From Hyphomicrobiales bacterium (lineage in GTDB: Bacteria > Pseudomonadota > Alphaproteobacteria > Rhizobiales > JAJFHR01), in assembly GCA_021775475.1 (NCBI GenBank), contig JAJFHS010000074.1, forward strand, positions 1-32,055: 32,055 nucleotides of DNA. The letters run 5' to 3'. Shown here piece by piece: positions 7,230-14,551 of this stretch (within the stretch, counting starts at the first letter, position 1; each line of letters starts with the position of its first letter). The notes below the pieces were generated by a model. The model did no database searches and was not told where the DNA came from. It worked only from the letters and a program-made list of their open reading frames with translations. Made by a program: the position numbers and the translations under genes.

Positions 7230-9437
7230 ATGAACGATACCCCACGAATACCCTTGCTTGGCTACACTGATCGACTTTCCGGCAGGCCTGGAGATGAAAT
7301 TGAATTCAAGGTGAGTTCCACATCACCAAACTCTTATCAAGCCTGCTTGGTACGGATAATTTGTGCCGATCCCAACCCTGAGGGCCCGGGGATAATTGAG
7401 GAGCTTATTGACTCATCCTTTGATGGATCCTACCCCTCTCGTATCCAGGACTTTCAAGCGGGCTCTTATGCACGGATAAGTGTTGGGAAGAAGAGTTCAA
7501 TCAATTCCAGCTTTACGGTAATGGCGACAGTCTGGCCTACGTTGCCCGGGCAGGGGGAGCAGGCCGTAATTTCTCAATGGCAAGGTGATGCTACACAGGG
7601 TTGTGGATATTGCCTCATGCTTGATGGCAAGGGCAGGCCTGCATTTGAAGTTGGCATGAAGGATGGCCTGTCTTCGAGGGTGTGCTGTGATGTTCCTGTA
7701 CATGTGCGCGAGTGGGGGTTGATTTGGGCAAGTGTGGATGTTGATGCAGGGATGATCAGTGTCGGCCATGCTCCGCGCGGCAAAGATAGACAGCGCCAGC
7801 AAAAAAGTCTGCACGTGGGCAGGGATTATCATTTGGCTGAGACGGCTGATATCGTTATTGCAGCACGGAATGCTCAAAGCAGAACCGCGCATTACAATGG
7901 GAAAATCGAGAATCCATCGATATATCAGGCCACATTTGACGATGCCATTGTTGCGCAGGCCATGCAATCGGCAAAAGATTTGTGGGCCCGATGGGATTTT
8001 TCCCGGGCAATGGAGACATTGCAGATTGAAGATGTCGGACCAAATGGACTTGACGGTGAGCTTGTCAATTTACCAGCACGGGCAATGACAGGGTCACGCT
8101 GGACAGGCGAGGAAATGTGTTGGAAGCATGCACCGGATCAGTATGCAGCCATTCATTTTCATGAAGATGATATTTATGATTTTGAGTGGGAGACAGATTT
8201 TAGTTTCCCTATACCGGAAAATTTGCCAAGTGGTATTTATGCCGCTCGAATAACCTGTGAGGGTTATGAAGATACGATGCCATTTTTTGTCTGCCCTTCT
8301 AAAGGGAGGCAAACAGCAAAATTATGCGTTCTGGTTTCAACATATACATATACAATTTATGGCAACCATGGCCGACCGGATTTTGATGACAGTTGGAAGG
8401 CGCGCTTCAAGGCGTGGAATGCCTATCCCTGGAATCCTGCTGAATATCCGGAGTATGGTCTGTCCACATATAATTTTCATAAAGACGGTAGCGGAATTTG
8501 TCATGCATCACATAAGCGGCCACTTTTCACACTCCGTCCCGGCTACGTTACCTACGGATATGGTGAAAGTTCCGGCCTCAGGCATTTCCAGGCTGACAGT
8601 CATCTGATTACCTGGCTGGAAGCTAAAGGTATTGCCTATGACATTGTTACGGATCAGGAGTTGAATGATGAAGGTGCCGAAGCGCTTGCCGGATATACGG
8701 CAGTTACAACGGGATCACACCCTGAATACCATACCACCAAGACATTAGACGCTCTACAAACCTATCGGGATACCGGTGGTAAATTTCTGTATCTTGGCGG
8801 AAATGGTTTTTATTGGCGTATTGCCGAACATAAAAATGTTAAGGGCGCTATTGAAATTCGCCGGGCAGAGGCAGGCATTCGTGCCTGGGCGGCTGAACCG
8901 GGCGAATATTTTAATGCATTTGATGGGACATATGGCGGGTTATGGCGGCGTAATGGGCGCCCGCCACAAAGTCTTGCCGGTGTCGGTTTTTCTTCTCAGG
9001 GACAATTTGAAGGATCTTATTACCGGGTAAAATCCCCCTGGCCTGATTGTACGTCCTGGCTGCTCAAAGGCATTGGTGATGAACTGCTGGGCAATTTTGG
9101 CCTTAGCGGTGGAGGGGCTGCTGGTTTTGAACTTGATCGTGCGGATATTCACCTGGGCTCACCTGAAAATATTCAGATCATAGCAAGTTCTGAAAATCAT
9201 TCGGATGCTTTCATCCTGGTGCCTGAAGAACGCCTGACCCACCTCGTTACGCTGCCGGGTGAACCTGAAGCTGATCTGATCCGTGCAGATATGGTCTATT
9301 TTGATGTGCCGGGCGGCGGCGCTGTTTTTTCGACAGGATCAATCACATTTTGCGGCAGCCTGCCCTCTAACAACTTCGACAATAATATTTCTCAACTTCT
9401 TTTGAATGTGCTCAATCATTTTGGGGCTACCACATAG
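7230..9437 (+). CDS. N,N-dimethylformamidase large (beta) subunit-like protein
   Basis: A 735-residue cytoplasmic protein resembling the large subunit of N,N-dimethylformamidase (DmfA2), which hydrolyses dimethylformamide to dimethylamine and formate. The N-terminus holds a beta-rich region and a LamG/concanavalin-like segment (about residues 90-230). The C-terminal part (about 330-730) has the metal-site region. His497 and Glu499 in TTGSHPEYHT match the His-x-Glu of the known mononuclear iron site, and Tyr414 in GLSTYNFHKDGSG is the best candidate for the Tyr ligand. The characterised enzyme also needs a small subunit; no such gene is next to it. It is divergent from the ABC importer and amidase operon, suggesting a shared substrate class. 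GGAG lies about 12 bp before the start. Family is fairly sure; the true amide substrate is unknown. Confidence 0.8.
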   Translation: MNDTPRIPLLGYTDRLSGRPGDEIEFKVSSTSPNSYQACLVRIICADPNPEGPGIIEELIDSSFDGSYPSRIQDFQAGSYARISVGKKSSINSSFTVMATVWPTLPGQGEQAVISQWQGDATQGCGYCLMLDGKGRPAFEVGMKDGLSSRVCCDVPVHVREWGLIWASVDVDAGMISVGHAPRGKDRQRQQKSLHVGRDYHLAETADIVIAARNAQSRTAHYNGKIENPSIYQATFDDAIVAQAMQSAKDLWARWDFSRAMETLQIEDVGPNGLDGELVNLPARAMTGSRWTGEEMCWKHAPDQYAAIHFHEDDIYDFEWETDFSFPIPENLPSGIYAARITCEGYEDTMPFFVCPSKGRQTAKLCVLVSTYTYTIYGNHGRPDFDDSWKARFKAWNAYPWNPAEYPEYGLSTYNFHKDGSGICHASHKRPLFTLRPGYVTYGYGESSGLRHFQADSHLITWLEAKGIAYDIVTDQELNDEGAEALAGYTAVTTGSHPEYHTTKTLDALQTYRDTGGKFLYLGGNGFYWRIAEHKNVKGAIEIRRAEAGIRAWAAEPGEYFNAFDGTYGGLWRRNGRPPQSLAGVGFSSQGQFEGSYYRVKSPWPDCTSWLLKGIGDELLGNFGLSGGGAAGFELDRADIHLGSPENIQIIASSENHSDAFILVPEERLTHLVTLPGEPEADLIRADMVYFDVPGGGAVFSTGSITFCGSLPSNNFDNNISQLLLNVLNHFGATT

Positions 9438-9752
9438 AGGTATTTCCATTCTCGCGATGCGGCTGATCGCCGTAGTTTTATGGCGTCAGCGGAACGTCCA
9501 GAGGAGGTTAGAGAGGATATTGTGTCAATGGCGAATGTGGGAAAATTTATGCATCGAACCAAATTACAACCTCATGATCTAATCGTCATCCTGTTATCGT
9601 GACAGTTCCTCCACATGATCTGCGCTGGTGATGGCAGATGAATTTATTAGTTTCAGAGTAAGCGGTATGTAGGGGGCGTTTGTATTTAGGGTTGACTTTT
9701 CATTCAATGTGCGAGGGATTTATCTTCTGGATATCCATGGAGGTGATGATAT
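9438..9752. other. Intergenic region, no gene recognised
   Basis: About 315 bp between the dimethylformamidase-like gene and the next plus-strand gene. No open frame with family resemblance was seen. It holds a weak CGGC/GCCG stem soon after the upstream stop and a TTGACT hexamer at 9692-9697 without a good -10 at normal spacing. The ribosome binding site of the next gene (GGAGGTGA) lies near 9739-9746. Confidence 0.5.
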
Positions 9753-10190
9753 ATGTCGACTGCCGATAATGTTCTTCGCGCCAGACTTGCGAAGCTTGAG
9801 AACCTGTTTCAACGGGCTGGATCGGCGGGTGAGCGCGTTGCGGCAGGTGCGGCAATTGACCGTTTGAAAGATCGGTTGCAGAGCCAGCAGGCTAATCCGC
9901 AAATTGAACTGAAGTTTTCGCTTCCTGATACGTGGTCCGTCCGACTTTTTGTGGCCGTGTGCCGCAAGCATGATGTGCGTCCTTACCGATATCCGCGCCA
10001 GCGACGAACGACGGTTATGGTGCGAACGAGCGAACGATTTTTTGATGATGTTATTTGGGCGGAGTTTTCCAGGCTGCAAACTGAACTTGAGATTTATTTT
10101 GAAGAGACGGTTGATCATCTGATCAGCACTTCGATGCGCGCGGACGGTGATGACAGCACACTTGAGATGGTTCAACCGCCGCGATCATAG
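9753..10190 (+). CDS. Conserved hypothetical protein (possible DUF2786-like N-terminus)
   Basis: A 145-residue, charged, soluble protein. I do not recognise a defined function. The N-terminus (LRARLAKLENLFQRAGSAGE then RVAAGAAIDRLKDRLQ) is a helical, Ala/Arg/Leu-rich segment resembling the short DUF2786-type repeat. The middle (WSVRLFVAVCRKHDVRPYRY, then PRQRRTTVMVRTSERFFDD) is basic and looks well conserved. No membrane segments or catalytic motif are evident. A near-perfect Shine-Dalgarno GGAGGTGA lies about 7 bp before the ATG, which supports real translation. It sits alone at the edge of the mobile and decayed region; a phage or mobile-element origin is possible but not shown. Confidence 0.65.
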   Translation: MSTADNVLRARLAKLENLFQRAGSAGERVAAGAAIDRLKDRLQSQQANPQIELKFSLPDTWSVRLFVAVCRKHDVRPYRYPRQRRTTVMVRTSERFFDDVIWAEFSRLQTELEIYFEETVDHLISTSMRADGDDSTLEMVQPPRS

Positions 10191-10201
10191 GCCATGAACC
10201 G

Positions 10202-10235
10202 CTCCGAGTTTACCGGAGATTGTTTAGTTTGTTTA
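10202..10235 (+). terminator. Weak candidate terminator after the hypothetical gene
   Basis: CTCCG (10202-10206) and CGGAG (10214-10218) form a short stem with a 7-nt loop, followed by a T-rich stretch (TTGTTTAGTTTGTTT). It lies just after the stop codon of the hypothetical gene. Five base pairs is short, so this is tentative. Confidence 0.3.
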
Positions 10236-10288
10236 ATAATTACGGGTAAGGGTTTTGCTCTCTTGATATCCAAGCGAGCTTGTTTAAA

Positions 10289-10540
10289 CTAGGGAAACCA
10301 AGAGGCTTTGCCTCTTTCTCCCCGCAAGAATAATAGACACAGGCCGTGGCTCCGCACCGCAAGGGCGATTTGTGCAGCCGCAGCCTCTGTCGGCGTAACT
10401 ACACCAGAAAGAATACCGCCAAGGATAATCACAGGCATCAGAATGGCCAGAATGCTGGAGCGAAAGGTTGTCATAATGCGCCGCAAACTTGGACCCCTGT
10501 CACTTTTTGGCAGACCAGACTGGTGAACCAGTTCAGGCAT
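10289..10540 (-). pseudogene. Remnant of TRAP transporter large permease (DctM family)
   Basis: The minus-strand frame contains SILAILMPVIILGGILSGVV followed by TPTEAAAAQIAL. This is the highly conserved (L)MPVIILGG...G.(F/V)TPTEAAA motif of the DctM subunit of TRAP dicarboxylate-type transporters. Intact DctM proteins are about 425 residues or more; here only about 40-50 residues match. After AAAAQIAL the frame turns into unrelated basic sequence instead of the expected YALLVG-type helix, so a frameshift or deletion is likely near 10350. No DctP or DctQ partner is seen. It is a dead fragment marking a past deletion or insertion. Confidence 0.75.
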
Positions 10541-10563
10541 TCCTCAGCTACCTGTCAATAAGG

Positions 10564-10603
10564 ATTTAAAACTGATCCGTGTTTGGCATTTAAAATTGAC
10601 CCG
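10564..10603. repeat. Two imperfect direct repeats, possibly an IS21-type end remnant
   Basis: ATTTAAAACTGATCCG at 10564-10579 and ATTTAAAATTGACCCG at 10588-10603 match at 14 of 16 positions with a 24-bp period. Multiple short repeats of the type TTTAAAA(C/T)TGA(T/C)CC are found at ends of some IS21-family elements. No istA or istB gene is present here, so if the assignment is right this is a residual end. Confidence 0.35.
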
Positions 10604-10698
10604 CCCCACGGGTGTTTATGCCGAGTGAGATTGTTTCAGCGATGTTGGGGAGTCTAAATCGCGCCTTCAAACGAATAGGCTTTTGTTACTGCAAAAGA

Positions 10699-11058
10699 CT
10701 ATAATGCAGCCGTGCATGCCTTCTCAAGGCCGTCCAGATGATCTGTGATAACAGCCCAAACACGACTGTTGGTGACATTCTCATAGTCATGGCGCATAAC
10801 ATTGCCAATGCCTTTGATTTTGTTCCACTCAATATCCGTTGATATGGATTTCAACTGAAAATCAGGATCGACACGCCGCCCGTGTTTTTCGAAGTTTCGA
10901 ACAGCCTCACTGATATTGAGAACAGCGCGTTCTGTTGCATATTGCGTCTTCAGATCATTAGCGTAATCATTGAAATCATACCCGGCAACAAATGCACGGA
11001 TATTCCGGATCTCATTGATGATCGCTTCCAGATAATGCTTTTTAAAAGATTCGGACAT
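10699..11058 (-). CDS. HepT-like HEPN (DUF86) protein, probable toxin of a HEPN/MNT pair
   Basis: A small all-helical protein of 119 residues from the chosen start (MSESFKKHYLEAIINEIRNI). An in-frame ATG at 11085 would add nine residues; neither start has a strong ribosome site. The C-terminal GIGNVMRHDYENV is the (R)N-x3-H-x-Y region of DUF86 HEPN domains, with Gly in place of the usual Arg before Asn and Arg directly before His. This RHxY variant recurs in part of the family. HepT proteins are RNases or, in characterised pairs, are AMPylated by their MNT partner. Its gene overlaps the end of the nucleotidyltransferase gene by 17 bp, the usual antitoxin-toxin order. The role is inferred from family and pairing. 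Confidence 0.75.
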   Translation of the reverse strand: MSESFKKHYLEAIINEIRNIRAFVAGYDFNDYANDLKTQYATERAVLNISEAVRNFEKHGRRVDPDFQLKSISTDIEWNKIKGIGNVMRHDYENVTNSRVWAVITDHLDGLEKACTAAL

Positions 11059-11353
11059 GCTCACGTGTAAATTGCCCCCGAACATGCGGGGCTAAATTTT
11101 TTTCATTGGCCAGATCAAAGTTGTTAGTGCCGAGATACGTTTCGATAGCTGCGGCAACACCGCCCATATCAAACAGATCACGAATAATCTCGTCATCGTA
11201 AACAGCGGCGATGTCGATATCGGAATTTTGCTGCGCTTGTCCCCTAGCTACAGAGCCGAACAATGCAAGGCTCTTCACGCCAAGAGCGTGAAGTTCGCGC
11301 TCATGTGCGCGCAGAGCAGAAATGATGGCATCCTTCTTCATGCCTTTGATCAT
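11042..11353 (-). CDS. MNT-type nucleotidyltransferase, probable antitoxin of a HEPN/MNT pair
   Basis: A minimal nucleotidyltransferase with the catalytic signature ALFGSVARGQAQQNSDIDIA (GSxARGx5SDIDI). In characterised HEPN/MNT systems this partner neutralises HepT by adding AMP to a Tyr of the HEPN domain. The open frame runs upstream to 11413, but the domain begins at MKKDAIISALRAHERELHAL. I prefer the ATG at 11353 (MIKGMKK), which has AGAAG upstream, over 11341. About 103 residues is normal for this class. It is encoded just before and overlapping the HEPN gene. Such pairs are commonly carried on mobile or plasmid-derived DNA, fitting the surrounding remnants. Confidence 0.8.
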   Translation of the reverse strand: MIKGMKKDAIISALRAHERELHALGVKSLALFGSVARGQAQQNSDIDIAAVYDDEIIRDLFDMGGVAAAIETYLGTNNFDLANEKNLAPHVRGQFTREHVRIF

Positions 11354-11957
11354 ATCACTTCTGGCGTGTTTTATAAAGATGTTTGGTTGATACGCCTGTA
11401 GGGCCTTCACCATGAGCGTATGGATTTAATGAACCGCTTGTAGCTATTCAATTTTGCGTAAGTTTCATCCTGAAATTGAATTCTCCGGTTAAGGCCTGTA
11501 AATTCCCTGTTACGGCAAAAAATTTCCCTGTTACCTGAATTTAATTCCCTGTTAATTTCTTTAGGGAATTTGACTGTAACTCATTGTAATATCGATGTGA
11601 AATTGGGTCTAAATATGGGATATTTGCGTATATTAGCATATTTTCCCTGTATTTTCCCATATAACAGGGAATTTAACGCAGAGACAGGTTCGCTCGAGAC
11701 TGCAATCACCACCATTAAGTCATCTGCGAACCACACGAATTTCAGAGCATGCTAGAAATGCCCGTGTTTCCGGGAGTTTAGAGCAGTATTGCGCATCGCT
11801 TTATAGCCCGTAGAGGAGCAAAGAGCGGCAAATCCTATGAATTACGGCGCCATTCTCTGCGGGGCATAAATCTGGTCCTCTACAGCTTTTAATGATGCAG
11901 GGTGATGGTTGGCGAATGCCGACACAATTAGGTTTTCGCGATTGGTTCTGTGGCAAT
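11354..11957. other. Non-coding stretch between the toxin-antitoxin pair and the recombinase
   Basis: About 600 bp with no gene that I can support. The open frames here are short and have no recognisable family. The left half is AT-rich and holds the TTCCCTGTTA repeat cluster described separately. The right part, after about 11760, holds TTTCCGGGAGTTTAGAGC and continues to the recombinase stop codon without a recognisable signal. A region like this at the 3' end of a recombinase gene could be part of a mobile-element end, but no attachment site was identified. Confidence 0.5.
11503..11671. repeat. TTCCCTGTTA repeat cluster with 21-bp period
   Basis: Three direct copies of TTCCCTGTTA start at 11503, 11524 and 11545, exactly 21 bp apart. 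A reverse half copy AGGGAATT lies at 11563-11570. Further on, TTCCCTGT at 11643 faces ACAGGGAA at 11664, again 21 bp start to start. Two helical turns between sites suggests cooperative binding of one protein on one face of the DNA, as in iterons, partition sites or recombinase accessory sites. Which of these applies is not known. It lies between the HEPN/MNT pair and the recombinase gene. Confidence 0.75.
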
Positions 11958-13880
11958 TCAAACGAATTGAAGTAATTCTCGCTGGCTCGGCCATTCAACT
12001 GGAAGCTCAGGAAGCCGGAGCAGGTAGTCCACGGTCAGGTTTTTTGGCGCATTTCCATTAAAGATGCTCTCCACAATGTCGGGAGCCAGAAACGCAAGGC
12101 GGATGGTACGGGCCACATGACGCTGATCGATATTCTCCCGCACGGCGATATCTTTATATGAGCATCCTGCTTTAAGTTCATCAAACCAGATATGCGCACG
12201 GGCAATAGATTTGAGAAGCGAGGGATCGACTTTGCCACGCTTGTTGTTTTTGTCCCGACCCAGAATGATCCTTTTGCCATGACTGGATCGTTTGAGATGA
12301 ATACGATGGGTAATGATATGACCGTCTTCGTCACCTACTGTATCGACACCCGATTCTTCGGGATCATCGTTGCAGATCATTTCACGCAGGCCATGGAGGT
12401 TCACATGGATATCGAGCTGTTCTGGAGCGACCACTACCTTATTCAACAATGATTTCAACACGCACCGCTTGGAATTCGATTTCAGCTGCTCGGCAGTTGT
12501 ATGTGCCACTGCTAGCATGGCCTCAAGATCTGATGCATTGTCATTTTGCAACAACCCGGTGATTGTGGACTGATTTTCGAGGAAGGCTACAAGCTCATCG
12601 ATCACCAGCATTTCAATTCCATGTGCAGGCAGGGACATGTCCGCACCGATGTAATAGCGATAATGCCTGTTCCCCTTTTTACAATGGCTTGGTTTGAACC
12701 GGTTGCCATGAGGGTCTTCAAGCATTCCTGTCAGAAGACTCGGTGATTTGGCATTGGTGGCATTCGCTCTTCCCACTCGATTGGTCTTCAGCAGTTTCTG
12801 CACTTCCTGCCAAAGAGCCTGAGGGATAATCCCATCATGCTGGCCTTCGTGGATTAATTCCTTGTGGCGGATCTTGCCAATATAGATCGGGTTTTGCAGC
12901 AGAGAATACAGCGCTCCCCGGGTGAAGGGGTTTCCGCCGGTTTCCTTGCCAGCTTGTGTGACCCAATATTTGCTATGGATGTTTTGAGATTTAAGTTCCT
13001 GCGACAACTTCAAAACCGATCCCAATGCCAGATACCGCTCAAAGATATGTTTAACCCGATCAACTTCCTCAGCATTAATTATCAAATGGCGATCTTTGAT
13101 GTCATAGCCAAGCGGCGGGCGACCGCCCATCCACATGCCCTTTTCTTTTGAGGCCCTGAATTTGTCGCGGATACGCTCAGCCGTGACTTCACATTCGAAC
13201 TGGGCAAAAGAAAGAAGAACATTCAGTGTCAATCGACCCATGGAAGTCGTGGTGTTGAAGGCCTGAGTGACAGAAACAAAGGAAACCTGTTTCGCATCAA
13301 ACAATTCCACCAGCCGGGCAAAGTCGGTCAGTGATCTCGTCAGGCGATCAACCTTGTAGACCACAACAATATCAATACGACCCTTTTCAATATCACCGAT
13401 CAGGGTCTTGAGTGCGGGTCTTTCCATTGACCCACCTGAAAAGCCACCATCATCATATTGAGTGGGAAGCAACGTCCAATTCTCCTGGGTCTGGCTTTGA
13501 ATATAGGCCTCGCAAGATGCGCGCTGAGCATCAAGGGAATTAAAATCCTGCTCCAGTCCTTCGGATGTTGATTTGCGCGTGTAGATGGCGCAGCGGCGGC
13601 GTCTGGAATTATTCATGCCCGGGCCCAGGTTGGATTGCACTGGTGAGGCTCCCGACATCAGGTCCTTACCAGCTTTGAAATCGGCAATCAGCCGTGAAAG
13701 GTAATCGCGCGTTTCCCTATTATATCCACGCCCGGACTTTGTCTGCGCCTGCCACCCAAGAGCCAGAAGCAACATATCCTGGCTCAGGCGCGCTGGCGGG
13801 GCAGAACCAAATGTTTGTCGCCAGCGGCATCGCAATTGTGCCTTATCCAGTCGACGCAGTTTTGACACTCCAGCGCTCAC
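11958..13880 (-). CDS. Large serine recombinase with a shortened DUF2924 N-terminal extension
   Basis: A 640-residue site-specific recombinase. Residues 1-75 (LRCRWRQTFGSAPPARLSQD, MLLLALGWQAQ) match the first half of DUF2924, which is normally a separate protein encoded just upstream. The resolvase domain follows from about residue 89, with catalytic Ser104 in AIYTRKSTSEGLEQDFNSLD, then VVYKVDRLTRS and the recombinase domain (GRPPLGYDI, NPFTRGALYSLLQNPIYIGK). The zinc-ribbon region has lost most Cys (one left in FKPSHCKKGNRHYRYYIGAD), as is common in this subfamily. An internal ATG at 13616 could start a recombinase without the extension, but it lacks a good ribosome site. The gene overlaps the DUF3489 gene by 4 bp. 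It probably mobilised the surrounding DNA. Confidence 0.9.
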   Translation of the reverse strand: MSAGVSKLRRLDKAQLRCRWRQTFGSAPPARLSQDMLLLALGWQAQTKSGRGYNRETRDYLSRLIADFKAGKDLMSGASPVQSNLGPGMNNSRRRRCAIYTRKSTSEGLEQDFNSLDAQRASCEAYIQSQTQENWTLLPTQYDDGGFSGGSMERPALKTLIGDIEKGRIDIVVVYKVDRLTRSLTDFARLVELFDAKQVSFVSVTQAFNTTTSMGRLTLNVLLSFAQFECEVTAERIRDKFRASKEKGMWMGGRPPLGYDIKDRHLIINAEEVDRVKHIFERYLALGSVLKLSQELKSQNIHSKYWVTQAGKETGGNPFTRGALYSLLQNPIYIGKIRHKELIHEGQHDGIIPQALWQEVQKLLKTNRVGRANATNAKSPSLLTGMLEDPHGNRFKPSHCKKGNRHYRYYIGADMSLPAHGIEMLVIDELVAFLENQSTITGLLQNDNASDLEAMLAVAHTTAEQLKSNSKRCVLKSLLNKVVVAPEQLDIHVNLHGLREMICNDDPEESGVDTVGDEDGHIITHRIHLKRSSHGKRIILGRDKNNKRGKVDPSLLKSIARAHIWFDELKAGCSYKDIAVRENIDQRHVARTIRLAFLAPDIVESIFNGNAPKNLTVDYLLRLPELPVEWPSQRELLQFV

Positions 13881-14137
13881 GGGCTGGCTCCAATGTCACT
13901 CGGCTGAGAAATACAATAAAACCGCCCACGTTTCTCGGTCTCATCGATTGTCACCGCAAGACCAAGTTTCTTCCTCAAAGTCCCGCTGATGGCCCCACGT
14001 ACCGAATGCGCCTGCCAACCGGTAGCTTTTTGCAACTCAGAAATTGTTGCCCCCCGGGAACGTTTGATGAGGTGAATCAGGGTTTCGATTTTGGTTGTAG
14101 GTTTAATCAGTTTTTTTGTTTTTAGCTGTTTGCTCAT
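13877..14137 (-). CDS. DUF3489 domain protein
   Basis: An 86-residue basic protein with the DUF3489 core: KIETLIHLIKRSRGATISEL, then QKATGWQAHSVRGAISGTLR and KKLGLAVTIDETEKRGRFYC. The fold predicted for this family is a winged helix, so DNA binding is likely. It starts at ATG 14137 with GGGAG seven bases upstream. Its stop overlaps the start of the recombinase gene (ATGA), so the two are co-translated. In Alphaproteobacteria DUF3489, DUF2924 and a large serine recombinase commonly travel together; the present arrangement keeps that order. It could be an accessory or directionality protein of the recombinase, which is inference. Confidence 0.88.
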   Translation of the reverse strand: MSKQLKTKKLIKPTTKIETLIHLIKRSRGATISELQKATGWQAHSVRGAISGTLRKKLGLAVTIDETEKRGRFYCISQPSDIGASP

Positions 14138-14551
14138 GAGATGCTCCCATTGATATCAGGGAGACCCGACCACCGGGCTCCGCACTGAGCAAAGCCTCGA
14201 AGTTCGGCGAGGCGGGTATTTAAGAATATGTGGTCACCACCATTCATGCTTCCTGTGAGGGGGAAGTCCAGTGGTTTATTGTATTGAGCGATATATGGTG
14301 TGAGATATAGCAAATTCGGCCCATTTCTGCCGTTTGTTCTGATGTACATCTTGTACAGCGCGAAGTCGTCAAAGCGGGCATTCAGACTTTGTCATTTTTA
14401 GGATTAGCTGCTCAAGCGGAAATCGTCGCCAATTATCCACCTCGGATATAATCATCAATAGTTTTTGGCGTTTATGAGGCTTGGACCGTCGGCAACTTTA
14501 TCCTTTTCCAATAATCAGGATAATTTTTAACTCATATCCTAATGATGACTA
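14138..14551. other. Intergenic region upstream of the DUF3489-recombinase pair
   Basis: About 414 bp that probably carry the promoter and leader of the minus-strand DUF3489-recombinase pair. A 71-codon minus-strand frame (14134-14349) runs into the DUF3489 start with an ATGA overlap, but its composition shows no family resemblance, so I leave it unassigned. Near the TcuA-like gene end there are two short inverted repeats: AGGATA/TATCCT, and CCTAAT-N7-ATTAGG at 14538-14556 across the TcuA stop. These might act as a weak terminator. Confidence 0.45.

Noticed and set aside
7497..7967. Minus-strand open frame of 156 codons inside the dimethylformamidase-like gene
   Set aside because: Antisense to a continuous 735-codon gene with recognisable domains; no ribosome site or family similarity.
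11503..11671. CRISPR array
   Set aside because: Repeat units are about 10 bp at 21-bp period, partly inverted, with no spacers of normal length and no cas genes nearby.
14134..14349. 71-codon minus-strand frame ending in an ATGA overlap with the DUF3489 gene
   Set aside because: The coupling is suggestive, but the sequence has no recognisable family and the region is better explained as leader and promoter. Kept only as a note in the intergenic entry.
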